Positions 10,918-19,988 of a DNA stretch of 64,000 bases are shown here, in pieces (the first letter of the stretch is position 1; every line of letters begins with the position of its first letter). The notes below the pieces were generated by a model, which worked only from the letters and a program-made list of their open reading frames with translations, was not told where the DNA came from and did no database searches. Source of the stretch: a virus. Location: the IMG/VR virus record IMGVR_UViG_3300021225_000468, positions 1 through 64,000 of that record; one strand, written 5' to 3'. The position numbers and the translations under genes were made by a program.

Positions 10918-13900
10918 TATTCAACAGGTGTAAATGCATTTTTAGGGCCGAAATATTTTGTGAATATATCAAATGCCGTTTTTTCAGGTTTTATACCAAA
11001 ATAGAATAAAAATGGTGTTGATAAAACTTGTTTATTCCCACTGTAATTCTTTTGTGTTTGAAATAAAAATATTTCCTGTGAACCTGAAAGATATTGTTCT
11101 GTTTGTTTGACCCAAGTTTTATTTACAACCACATAAATATCACCTCTGATTGGGTCTTTTTTAAAATCTGTTCCTCCATATGTCAAAACATGTAACCAAA
11201 CATTACCTTCAATATATTCAAGAGCACCATTAGGTGATGTATCAGGTGGAGTTAAACTTATTACATCCATTCTTTCTAAAATATCCTCATAATTACCATC
11301 AATCATGTATGTCGGATGTGAAATAGTCATAGGTCTCAACAAATATTCTTCCTCACCATCTGCCATGATGTAATTTGTTGTTGTAGAATTATGACTTGAT
11401 ATTGAATAGATTCTTTGTAATTTCATAGACGCTATATTTGTCCTATCCCATTTTTGCAAATCGGAAATTGGTCCATATCCACCAAACCCATCATCTCTTT
11501 TATCCCATAAATAAAATGGAACGACTTGTGAAAAATCGCCTAATCTATTATTCAAACATCCTCTTACAAATGCACCGTTTTCATCAAATTTAAAATCTAT
11601 TGGTGTTGGGCCATAAAGTCCGTTTCGTTTGAAATATGAACCAAATTTAGGGTCTTCAGGGTCCATAAACTCATTATTGTAAATGAAGTATTGTGGACTA
11701 TCTAAATCAAATTCTTCAATACCCGCTTCACAATTTATTGACATCAATTGTAATAAATCACCATCTAACACCTTTATGTTCGACCCATACTGAGTACCAC
11801 TAAAAAATTCATCAATTTTTAATTTGGCATTAGATGCATCTAATCTATAGTTTAAAGCGTGTTCTACAATTAATGCAGGGTCTTGATATGATGTTTTGGA
11901 AATATCTCTTATGACTGAACATGATGAGTCAACCAATGGGTCTGCACATATTTCGTAAAAGAATTCATCTCTAACACCTAAGTCATAAAATGTAGTAGGA
12001 TGTAAAATTTGTTTTTGATATTGAGTTGATGATGGGACATTATATAATTGTTGTCCAATAAATTCACCAATACCATTTTGGTATTTATACGGAGTACATC
12101 TATAATAAAAATTATCATCAATGATATTATAGAATACCAATTCTCTTGGATATTTTGACCCCCCTTGGTTTAAATCATAGTTTGTTATATCATCCCACTT
12201 CAATTTCTTATCAAACTTAAAAAAGTATAAAACACCACTTAACCAATTATCAATAAATGAATAGTTTATTATTCCACCACAAAATGTGGTTGTAACTCTT
12301 TTTCGATTATACCATTCATTTATTGCTTTCAAATTGTTACTACCGCCAGTAATCACAGGTATTATAGTATAAACACCATCTCTAAATTCAGATAAACCTG
12401 ATTTTGTTTTTCGGTCATATGTTGTGTTACCTATTTTATTCCACGTAACTTTATATGGTAATCTACCTGCATTAGATTCACCAATAATAGTTGACAATAA
12501 TGTGTATCCTACAGGTTTAGTAGTAGATTCTTTAAACTCACTTGGATATGCTGGTGGATTTAAAGGATTCGTTGGACTTCCATAATTATTAGTCGTACCC
12601 CAAAGAAATGTCCTTATTGTGGATTCGTCAAATACTTTGTCATATTTTTGACATCCTTGTTCTACTGTTAATTCAAGAGGTTCACTTGAATCTTGTACTA
12701 ATTTAGACCTATCATGTATTCTTAATATTGCAAATGAATTTGTGTCATCAATAACTTCAGTTTCGTAATCTACACCTGTAAGTTCTCTCCATTCTTGATA
12801 TGTAAATTGAATATATTTACCTGTACCCAAACCTAAATTTGACATTAAACCATTTCCATTATCAACAATAAATTTAATATCAGTAGGTTCATTTCCATTA
12901 TTGAAAAAACTTACAAAATCATTAAAAACAATACTGTCACCACTTGAAGAAGAATAAACTAAAGCAAAATATTTTGAAGTATTAGAATCATTTGGAATCG
13001 TTAAGGTCATATTATGTAAGTTATCTAAATCAGAAATATTAATAGTTGATGTATTTACACACAAACCTTCGTTTGATTTAGATGACTCATTAGGAAATAA
13101 ATCAGGTAACAAAGTGGTTCCATTTAAATCACTACTACTAAAATTTGTAGAGTATTGCGATTGATTTATATATAATAAAACATATTTATTTCCTGATACA
13201 ACATAATTATTAACTTTTAATTTAATTTCAGCAACTCTACAATAGTTATTTTGAAATGTTACGTCTTGAGTTACATAATCATCATCATTTAAACATTCTT
13301 CACAATCAGGATATGTTGTCAATGATAATTGAACTGTAAATTTATCTTGTATTTTATATGATAAATCTTTCAATTGTTCCCCGAATTTTCTAAATGGTCT
13401 CCACCAAAAAAGTGCAGGATGTGGAATTCTAAAGTCATAGAAAAAATCAGATATTATATAAAAAAAACTTCCTAATATTTCACCAACTTTTATAAAAATT
13501 ATATTAACAACAAAAAGTAAAAAAAGAAGTATTTGAGATAATAATAAATTAAATTTGGTTCTATTTTTGAATGCAAAATTTGTAGGGAAATAATTAACTT
13601 TAGATGCACAATCTTCTTCCGTTGTTGGTCTAATCTGTTTCACACCTAAAAATGCATCTCTTCTTGCTGTTTCATAATGTGTTCCTTGAAAAGAAGATAC
13701 AGTATAAACTTTACCATAAGAAAATTTATAAAAATAATCTTCAGGTATACCATTATTATTAGTACCTAATATTAAATCTTTTCTATGATTTTTAACTGAG
13801 TTACTATAATTTGTAGTATCTAATGTTTCTCCAGATATTGGATGAAGAACAGTTAAATAATCTTCAAATACATCAGAGAATTGGTATGTCGCTAACATAC

Positions 13901-15116
13901 CCATACTATACTCCGCTCTATTGTGTGTTCCTCTAACAATATCAGGAGTAAATTCTCTTATATTTGGAACCAAATATTTTGCGGTTGCTTTCTTTCTATC
14001 TTGAAAATCTAATCCAATCCTAAATCTTGATATAGTAGTTGTTGGAACTCCTTTGTTTTTATCATTTGTTATCTCTTGTTCACCGAATTCATTGGTGTAC
14101 ACGTAATCCATATTCATAGGTATTACCGCCATCGCCACACCATCCTCATCAATAACTTCTGTGACGTTGTGATATTCTAACTCAGGATATACAGAAACAC
14201 CATCAGAACCTATAACTTTGTTTCCTGTAAATCGAACACATTCTATTGTACCTGAACTTGTTTGTAAGTTACATTTATAACCAGATTTTGCTCGTATTTT
14301 ACCATTTCGTTTAATTGAATCTGAATTATCATCAGTAAATGACGATACTAACATTAATGAAATAGGTTCTATCCTGATTCCCCTATCTGATAAATCAAAA
14401 TCCGCTCTTGTAATCCCTATTTCACACAAATCTTGGTTACCCCAAAAAGGAAATACCTCTATCGTCTTATCGAAACTAATTATTTGAGGTAAACCATCAA
14501 TGTCTGCACTTGATTTAAATTCATAATATCTTTCGAAATTAGATTCACCTATACCTTTTTTTATAAAATCATATGGTCTTAAAGAAAAACAACCTATGTC
14601 AGATAAATCAATATCAATATGTAATCTTTGTGTACCTATGGGAACACCCCATATCATAAAATCACCAGCATCATTAGTTTTAACTGTATAATTATAATAT
14701 TTTTCGTATACCTCTAAAACTTCTTCTCTATTTAGTACATCAGATTGACTCGGAAATGTTCCCGTAGGTTTATGTCCACCATGTTGTTTTTTTGATGGTA
14801 ATAAATTATATCTGAATCCGTTTTCATTTTTATCCCTTAATTCAACATAAGGATATAAAGATGAAATTACAGGGTCATCAGAATCATTCTCAGATAAAGG
14901 AACAAAAATCGAAACTTTCGCATTAGGAATGCCTAACCCATCATTTGCGGAAATTCTTCCAACAACAACTCCATAATCAGAACATAAAGTTGTATATACA
15001 TCTCTTTGAGTAAACTTTAAAGAGAGTATTTCAAGTAAATCAAAGTCCTGTTTTAATTCGACAATGACCTTTTGGTCTTTTCCAATATTAGTTGAAATTC
15101 TATGTTTTTGTACCAT
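10917..15116 (-). CDS. Giant tail/baseplate protein with CarboxypepD-reg-like domain and hydrophobic segment (1399 aa)
   Basis: Residues about 50-170 look like a carboxypeptidase-regulatory/prealbumin-type beta sandwich: GRISANDGLGIPNAKVSIF, then TNDAGDFMIWGVPIGT. Such domains occur in surface proteins of Bacteroidota. Around residues 524-562 there is a strongly hydrophobic run (LLLSQILLFLLFVVNIIFI, then GSFFYIISDFF) long enough for one or two membrane passes, surprising in a tail structural protein. The remainder is unrecognised, with several Cys pairs such as CEEC. The start is ATG at 15116, with GTG directly before it. It follows gp6 by about 55 nt with a TATTTATT element in the gap. A role in baseplate-to-envelope contact or DNA delivery is possible but inferred. 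Confidence 0.65.
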   Translation of the reverse strand: MVQKHRISTNIGKDQKVIVELKQDFDLLEILSLKFTQRDVYTTLCSDYGVVVGRISANDGLGIPNAKVSIFVPLSENDSDDPVISSLYPYVELRDKNENGFRYNLLPSKKQHGGHKPTGTFPSQSDVLNREEVLEVYEKYYNYTVKTNDAGDFMIWGVPIGTQRLHIDIDLSDIGCFSLRPYDFIKKGIGESNFERYYEFKSSADIDGLPQIISFDKTIEVFPFWGNQDLCEIGITRADFDLSDRGIRIEPISLMLVSSFTDDNSDSIKRNGKIRAKSGYKCNLQTSSGTIECVRFTGNKVIGSDGVSVYPELEYHNVTEVIDEDGVAMAVIPMNMDYVYTNEFGEQEITNDKNKGVPTTTISRFRIGLDFQDRKKATAKYLVPNIREFTPDIVRGTHNRAEYSMGMLATYQFSDVFEDYLTVLHPISGETLDTTNYSNSVKNHRKDLILGTNNNGIPEDYFYKFSYGKVYTVSSFQGTHYETARRDAFLGVKQIRPTTEEDCASKVNYFPTNFAFKNRTKFNLLLSQILLFLLFVVNIIFIKVGEILGSFFYIISDFFYDFRIPHPALFWWRPFRKFGEQLKDLSYKIQDKFTVQLSLTTYPDCEECLNDDDYVTQDVTFQNNYCRVAEIKLKVNNYVVSGNKYVLLYINQSQYSTNFSSSDLNGTTLLPDLFPNESSKSNEGLCVNTSTINISDLDNLHNMTLTIPNDSNTSKYFALVYSSSSGDSIVFNDFVSFFNNGNEPTDIKFIVDNGNGLMSNLGLGTGKYIQFTYQEWRELTGVDYETEVIDDTNSFAILRIHDRSKLVQDSSEPLELTVEQGCQKYDKVFDESTIRTFLWGTTNNYGSPTNPLNPPAYPSEFKESTTKPVGYTLLSTIIGESNAGRLPYKVTWNKIGNTTYDRKTKSGLSEFRDGVYTIIPVITGGSNNLKAINEWYNRKRVTTTFCGGIINYSFIDNWLSGVLYFFKFDKKLKWDDITNYDLNQGGSKYPRELVFYNIIDDNFYYRCTPYKYQNGIGEFIGQQLYNVPSSTQYQKQILHPTTFYDLGVRDEFFYEICADPLVDSSCSVIRDISKTSYQDPALIVEHALNYRLDASNAKLKIDEFFSGTQYGSNIKVLDGDLLQLMSINCEAGIEEFDLDSPQYFIYNNEFMDPEDPKFGSYFKRNGLYGPTPIDFKFDENGAFVRGCLNNRLGDFSQVVPFYLWDKRDDGFGGYGPISDLQKWDRTNIASMKLQRIYSISSHNSTTTNYIMADGEEEYLLRPMTISHPTYMIDGNYEDILERMDVISLTPPDTSPNGALEYIEGNVWLHVLTYGGTDFKKDPIRGDIYVVVNKTWVKQTEQYLSGSQEIFLFQTQKNYSGNKQVLSTPFLFYFGIKPEKTAFDIFTKYFGPKNAFTPVE

Positions 15117-15122
15117 CACTAT

Positions 15123-15130
15123 AATAAATA
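15123..15130 (-). promoter_or_regulatory. TATTTATT element upstream of the 1399-aa gene
   Basis: Sense-strand CTATTTATTATAG just upstream of the ATG at 15116, in the 54-nt gap after gp6. The same gap holds a weak A/T hairpin (15127-15135 pairing with 15143-15151). Candidate late promoter by similarity to the other copies. Confidence 0.35.
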
Positions 15131-15170
15131 GAAAAAATACTATTTTCTATTATTATAATTAAAAAACAAT

Positions 15171-17003
15171 TTAAAATGAAGTCGTTCCTAATGTCTTGAC
15201 CCTAATTTTAATGTCTTTATTCGGAAATCTAATTTGATAAATTTGATTTGACATCATATAAATAGTCATATCAGATTGTTGTATTTCTTTAGTCGTACTA
15301 TCTTTATACGGTTGAGATACTTCAGAACTTGAATATTCTCCCCCTATCATATTAAACACTCTAACATCAACAACATTGACTACTCCTGAAATATTTCCAA
15401 TTAATCTAATTAAATCACCTACAAATAATGGGTCTCCCATTTTTCTTTTATCGATAGAAAAATATGTGGTAGTCTCATTAATCACAGATTTTAAAACATC
15501 TGTTTGTGAAACATTTTTATCAAGTACCAAATCGTATTCTAATTTCAAATCTATAACCTCACCGTTATCTAAATCAACATAATCATTAATCATTCTGTAT
15601 TCTGACAAATAATTGATGATGTTGTTTTTAAGTGTATTTGAAACGACATCCGTCAAATTACCTCTATCATCATAAGATAATATTTTAACCACTACTTTAT
15701 TATCTATTTCAACTACGTTCACTTTTGCAGGTGCACCAAATGTTGACGGCATGTTTTCAATTAATGATTTATAATCATTTAAAGTGACTGCTCTATTTTG
15801 TGCTGCGAAATTATAACCAACCATATTTCGAATTTCTTCTATTGTAGGTTGGTCTGCACCACCAATCGCAGGAGTAACATTTGTTACACGTAAAGATTGT
15901 GCAACTTGAGTGTTAATCGTACTGTTTGGACCTAAAACATTAAATTCTACGTCATCAACACTTTGAATTACATTAACCCCTAAATTAGTGTCTTTACCCC
16001 CACCAATTCTATATCTAATAAAAAGAGTTGTGTTTGGTCTTGGTATCATTCCTAAAGACATATTATTTAAAAAAGTACCAATGTTGACTTTCATATTATT
16101 AGTAATATAATTGTCTAAATTATCTAATGGGTCTACATTACCTGAACCAAACGTCATTGAAAAATAACCTTCGGGTGTGTACTCTGTAATAAATTTATTT
16201 ACAACGGGTACATATGTCCCTGGTAAAAAATTGTTTCTATCTGATACTGTGGTTGAGTCGGGTACAAATACCTTATCTTCAATTAAACTTTTTACTTCGT
16301 ACCACTTATTTACATTCGAATCAAATTCTGATGAACTTGGGTTTGCGCCAAATGATGTTCCTTCTTTGTGTATAACGGATGTAATCCCTAAAACATTCTG
16401 TTCAGGTAAATATATTTTTAAAAATGGTTTTTGGTCAACATCTGTAATAACTCTTCTGAAAATTCTTGTAACACCATTAACAACCGCTTCTCTTTTTGTT
16501 ATCGTATAAGAAATTAATTTATTATTACCATCAAAATTAGGTATTTTCAATCTATTAGGTTCACCTCTACTATTGAATGGATTTGAAAAATCAATATCTT
16601 CTATAGTTTCAAATATCTGTCCTCCACCTGAAACTTGTGCGCCACCTTTTAAAATACCCAAGTATCTTTCATCTTCTTTATCCCCTCTTACAGGTACATT
16701 TATTGAAAAATCACATAGAGCAACAGATGGTCTATTACCAGGAATTCTTAATCCATATGTTTTTGCAATATGAAACAAAGATTGTCTTTGTTGTGCAAAG
16801 TCTAACATTGTTTCTTGCCATACTCTATCTATATGAAAATGTAAATTATCTGAAACTGCTGCATTTAAATCCAATAAAACTGAAAATATTGATGCGTCAT
16901 TAGTATTTTTTACTAAATCAGGGTAATATAATTTTGTTAGATTGACAAGTTCTTGTCTTAGACTCGCGAAATCTCTAACTGCGTATGATATTTTTTTTGC
17001 CAT
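15171..17003 (-). CDS. gp6: Baseplate wedge protein gp6-like (gpJ family)
   Basis: A 610-aa protein of the T4 gp6/P2 gpJ baseplate family, whose dimers form the wedge ring around the hub. The N-terminus (AVRDFASLRQELVNLTKLYYPD, in parts, then DASIFSVLLDLNAAVSDNL) matches the gp6 N-terminal helix bundle. The C-terminal part has the family pattern AIGGADQPTIEEIRNM ... AQNRAVTLNDYKSLI, where transported 'AV(T/S)xxDY' is diagnostic. The length is close to T4 gp6 (660 aa). It lies directly after gp25 with a 1-nt gap, the conserved gp25-gp6 order of contractile tails. Confidence is high. Confidence 0.92.
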   Translation of the reverse strand: MAKKISYAVRDFASLRQELVNLTKLYYPDLVKNTNDASIFSVLLDLNAAVSDNLHFHIDRVWQETMLDFAQQRQSLFHIAKTYGLRIPGNRPSVALCDFSINVPVRGDKEDERYLGILKGGAQVSGGGQIFETIEDIDFSNPFNSRGEPNRLKIPNFDGNNKLISYTITKREAVVNGVTRIFRRVITDVDQKPFLKIYLPEQNVLGITSVIHKEGTSFGANPSSSEFDSNVNKWYEVKSLIEDKVFVPDSTTVSDRNNFLPGTYVPVVNKFITEYTPEGYFSMTFGSGNVDPLDNLDNYITNNMKVNIGTFLNNMSLGMIPRPNTTLFIRYRIGGGKDTNLGVNVIQSVDDVEFNVLGPNSTINTQVAQSLRVTNVTPAIGGADQPTIEEIRNMVGYNFAAQNRAVTLNDYKSLIENMPSTFGAPAKVNVVEIDNKVVVKILSYDDRGNLTDVVSNTLKNNIINYLSEYRMINDYVDLDNGEVIDLKLEYDLVLDKNVSQTDVLKSVINETTTYFSIDKRKMGDPLFVGDLIRLIGNISGVVNVVDVRVFNMIGGEYSSSEVSQPYKDSTTKEIQQSDMTIYMMSNQIYQIRFPNKDIKIRVKTLGTTSF

Positions 17004-17004
17004 T

Positions 17005-17454
17005 TTATATGTTTATAATTATAAAGTCAGATGATGAAAATGCACCATTATTTACAGTATAATCAATTTTTACTTTTGCGGTGTATGGTTTTGTTGATAA
17101 ATCTGAAACCCTAAATAATCTGTTATCTTCATCTTCAGATATACTTGATGGTTCTGAAGTATCATCTTCAGCATTTATTACTGTTATTGAATTTATGTCT
17201 AAATTAGGTATGTACTTTTTTATTGATTCTCTTATTTCTTCTTCTATCAAACTCCAAGAAATGATGTCATTTTGGTCAAAAATAAATTCATATATTCTTG
17301 TACCAAAATCGGGCAAATAATATCTCGTACCTTTTCTTGTTAATAAAAGATGAATCAAATTTGCTCTAACCTCTTTTTCAGGGGTATCTGTCATTCTTAA
17401 AAAAGTACCTTTATCACTGTCCCTAAATGGGAAATCAATACCATATGTAGCCAT
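17005..17454 (-). CDS. gp25: Baseplate wedge protein gp25-like (GPW/gp25 family)
   Basis: A 149-aa protein of the GPW/gp25 family, the lysozyme-like-fold wedge protein that nucleates the sheath on the baseplate. Typical features are GIDFPFRDSDKGTFLRMTDT, NLIHLLLTRKGTRYYLPDFG and EFIFDQND, which corresponds to the family pattern 'R(V/N)LLTxxGERxxxPxFG'. The length is close to T4 gp25 (132 aa). It is the first gene of the wedge operon and is followed immediately by gp6. A TATTTATT element lies 5-12 nt upstream of the ATG, and a terminator precedes it. Confidence 0.92.
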   Translation of the reverse strand: MATYGIDFPFRDSDKGTFLRMTDTPEKEVRANLIHLLLTRKGTRYYLPDFGTRIYEFIFDQNDIISWSLIEEEIRESIKKYIPNLDINSITVINAEDDTSEPSSISEDEDNRLFRVSDLSTKPYTAKVKIDYTVNNGAFSSSDFIIINI

Positions 17455-17458
17455 ATCA

Positions 17459-17466
17459 AATAAATA
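17459..17466 (-). promoter_or_regulatory. TATTTATT element upstream of gp25
   Basis: Sense-strand ATATTTATTTGATATG ends at the gp25 start codon. It lies between the terminator at 17492-17518 and gp25, so some new transcription start for the wedge operon is expected here. Promoter role inferred. Confidence 0.4.
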
Positions 17467-17491
17467 TAATGAATGAGAAAATGGTAATAAA

Positions 17492-17518
17492 TAAAAAACT
17501 CGGATTATTCATCCGAGT
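17492..17518 (-). terminator. Intrinsic terminator after the DUF5522-like gene
   Basis: An 8-bp perfect stem (17498-17505 with 17511-17518, ACTCGGAT/ATCCGAGT) has a 5-nt loop and is followed on the minus strand by six U. It overlaps the stop codon of the small cysteine-rich gene. It separates the replication/nucleotide block from the wedge operon. Confidence 0.85.
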
Positions 17519-17699
17519 CTTTTTCTCTTTCTTTGATTTTGGTTGTTCCTTTTATTCCTTTCGGGTCATAAGGACAATGTCTACATCCACTTTTTGCCGA
17601 ACCACAACAATAACCTCTTTGTTTATGATATAACTCTGTGAATACGACCTTATTACCATCTAAATAATAATGAACACCTTCAACAAATGTTTTACTCAT
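17505..17699 (-). CDS. DUF5522-like cysteine-rich small protein (64 aa)
   Basis: A short protein with the motif RGYCCGSAKSGCRHCPYD. This resembles the small DUF5522-type family, frequent in Bacteroidota, with a CCGxGCRHCPY core. The four clustered cysteines and His suggest metal binding. The C-terminus is charged (KEREKDSDE). It sits between the class II RNR and gp25 and ends inside a terminator hairpin. The cellular role is unknown. It supports a Bacteroidota host, because the phage probably acquired it from there (inference). Confidence 0.7.
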   Translation of the reverse strand: MSKTFVEGVHYYLDGNKVVFTELYHKQRGYCCGSAKSGCRHCPYDPKGIKGTTKIKEREKDSDE

Positions 17700-17703
17700 A
17701 CCA

Positions 17704-17711
17704 TATAAATA
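17704..17711 (-). promoter_or_regulatory. TATTTATA element upstream of the DUF5522-like gene
   Basis: Sense-strand CCATATTTATATGG (itself a 14-nt palindrome) just upstream of the ATG at 17699. Same element class as before the structural genes; function inferred. Confidence 0.35.
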
Positions 17712-17714
17712 TGG

Positions 17715-19973
17715 TTAAATTCGAACTATCTCGCAACTGCCCCCTGCACAGCTCATTGCACCATAATCAGAGATATCTTTGAACTGTGGTTTATCAAGAA
17801 TTTCTCCGAAATCTACTTCTTTGAATTGACGAGTAATTGTTTCCCATTTGTGGAACAAGTGAATGTCTTTCAAACAATATACCATTCTTCTGATATCTCC
17901 TTTATAATAATTCTTTGCAAACTTCTTTGCTCTGTCCAACCAATACTTCTTGAGTAACACTTGCTCCCTCGTACCTGTTACAGGTAATCCCTCTATTAAT
18001 GTGTCACATGCCAACCAAAGGTTGTTATCAAAGTAATGAAGACCGTCTACAACCAATCCTGACGCTAATACAGACCCTTTACCATATTCACTGACAAGTT
18101 CCTCAAGATTCAATACTGAGGTGAATGGTGCTTGGTTAAAATCCTTGTCACCATAGTCAGACATAAATGATACTGCTGTGAAATCTTCCTTATTATCCCA
18201 AATGTAATCTACGATTGCATCTTTATCATCTATGATAACTGTACAACTTGTGTTATGATTGATTGGATTATAAACACATCTTTCAGGATTAGTTCCTGCG
18301 TTGACCCAATTCTGTTGTACAAGTTTAATCAATTCAAGATGTTTGATACCTTTCATGTCCTTTTTGAATAATCCTTTCTTTGGATTCTCAACAGGAACAA
18401 ATACCACATAATCACTCTTGGTTGTTGACCAAACACTTTCTTCAAGCAAGAATGGCATATTTTCTGTCAACCATTTTGCTGTGTTACTTTCTTTGTTCAA
18501 TTGCATGATTCTGAAATATTTCTCAGAATGTTCAGGGTGAATACCTGATGCAGTACCCAATACTACAGATGCATTACCTGATGGTTTAACACATGTTGTT
18601 CTTGCTGCTTGGTTAATTTCAATAATATCTGCAACTTCCTTATTTACTCTCTTAACTATTTCTGCACCCTCTTTCAACAAGTCAGCATCGAAGAGTGATG
18701 GGTTATTCATCCAACCTGTAATGCTAACACCTAACAATGCCTCTCTTTCAAAAATCTTTTGACTTACTTCACCCAAATATGGGAAGTTAGTGTAACCTGC
18801 TTGTAATGTACCAAGAACAGCAGCATCCTTACATGCCTTGAAGAACTTTTCTTTTGTTGTACATTTTTCAGCATTAATCTCATTTAAGTTACACCCTTGA
18901 ATACCAAACTTATGTTTATTGTTACGTACATAATGTTCGATATCGTCATAATGTATCTTTGAAAAATCAATACTATCAAGGATTGGTAATTTTGCAATTT
19001 CAAAACATGGATTGAACATATCAAACCAACTGTTCGCAAATACAAAACCAATATCATTTGCACCATCGTTCAATTTAACCAAATAGTCGAATTGCTCTTT
19101 GGTAACTTCACTTCTAAGTAATATAACTGAGTTATTACTTCTCGCTCTATGTGGATTGTCAACTCTCCAATTACCTGTCTTTGCATGAATCATTTCATCG
19201 TCATTAGGGTCAACAATCATATTAAGTGCTGACCTTCTAACTCCACCTGACAATACTGCGTCAGATGCATGACAGATAATATCAAATGCAAGGATTGGTC
19301 TAATCTTATTTCCTTCTTTCTCAATCCATTTTTCAAGGAGTTGTTCAATCTTTTCTAATGATTGCTTCAAACCTTCGTGACCTGGTGCTTTGAAACCACC
19401 ACTAATGTATGTTCCTTTTTCTCTGATTTGAGAATAATCAAATTTGACTTCATATCCTGCATATTCAGGAAATGGTTGTTCATCAACGAAATAAGATGAC
19501 AAAAGAACACCAAGAGAATCTGCCCATCCTTCAATAGAATCAGGAATAACATATGTTTTTGTTCCTTTAGACCTTTTTTGGATTCTACTCAAGTTGTTTA
19601 CAAATGGAATCAAGAGTCCACCACCAACACCACATCCTGATAAACCAAGGTAAAAGATTTCTTGAAACACTCTATTTCTTGCGATGTGTGTACTGGTACA
19701 GTTGAACATCTTTGTATTGTGCTTCATGATTTCATTGTACCTGTATTGAAGGTTCCTTTGTGATGCCAATACTACTTGGTCTTTCATACTTTCAACCACA
19801 GATTGAAGGTATGGTTCTAATGTGTCATTATAATTGGAATATTTTTTCCTGTGTCCATTTACAATGTCTTCACATGCCTCTTCCCAATTTTCATACCTAC
19901 CTAATTCTTCTTTCCACTTGAAATAATCAGAATACAATTTCAAGTCACTCAAAAACTTTTTTCCTTTTTGCAT
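17715..19973 (-). CDS. nrdJ: Class II (B12-dependent) ribonucleoside-triphosphate reductase
   Basis: A 752-aa monomeric reductase that makes deoxynucleotides for phage DNA synthesis using adenosylcobalamin as radical source. Its size matches the Lactobacillus RTPR type (about 740 aa). Visible residues are C92 in FNCTSTHIA (redox Cys), FNPCFEIAKLP with C323 (thiyl radical cysteine in the NPCxEI motif), the glycine-rich GLSGCGVGGGL, SGGVRRSALN, and a C-terminal C742-x4-C747 shuttle pair (SCAGGSCEI). All key residues are present, so it should be active. Cobalamin must come from the host. It follows the helicase gene by 15 nt in the replication block. Base composition looks less AT-rich than its neighbours, which may reflect separate acquisition (inference). 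Confidence 0.92.
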   Translation of the reverse strand: MQKGKKFLSDLKLYSDYFKWKEELGRYENWEEACEDIVNGHRKKYSNYNDTLEPYLQSVVESMKDQVVLASQRNLQYRYNEIMKHNTKMFNCTSTHIARNRVFQEIFYLGLSGCGVGGGLLIPFVNNLSRIQKRSKGTKTYVIPDSIEGWADSLGVLLSSYFVDEQPFPEYAGYEVKFDYSQIREKGTYISGGFKAPGHEGLKQSLEKIEQLLEKWIEKEGNKIRPILAFDIICHASDAVLSGGVRRSALNMIVDPNDDEMIHAKTGNWRVDNPHRARSNNSVILLRSEVTKEQFDYLVKLNDGANDIGFVFANSWFDMFNPCFEIAKLPILDSIDFSKIHYDDIEHYVRNNKHKFGIQGCNLNEINAEKCTTKEKFFKACKDAAVLGTLQAGYTNFPYLGEVSQKIFEREALLGVSITGWMNNPSLFDADLLKEGAEIVKRVNKEVADIIEINQAARTTCVKPSGNASVVLGTASGIHPEHSEKYFRIMQLNKESNTAKWLTENMPFLLEESVWSTTKSDYVVFVPVENPKKGLFKKDMKGIKHLELIKLVQQNWVNAGTNPERCVYNPINHNTSCTVIIDDKDAIVDYIWDNKEDFTAVSFMSDYGDKDFNQAPFTSVLNLEELVSEYGKGSVLASGLVVDGLHYFDNNLWLACDTLIEGLPVTGTREQVLLKKYWLDRAKKFAKNYYKGDIRRMVYCLKDIHLFHKWETITRQFKEVDFGEILDKPQFKDISDYGAMSCAGGSCEIVRI

Positions 19974-19988
19974 AACTTAATGTTTATT

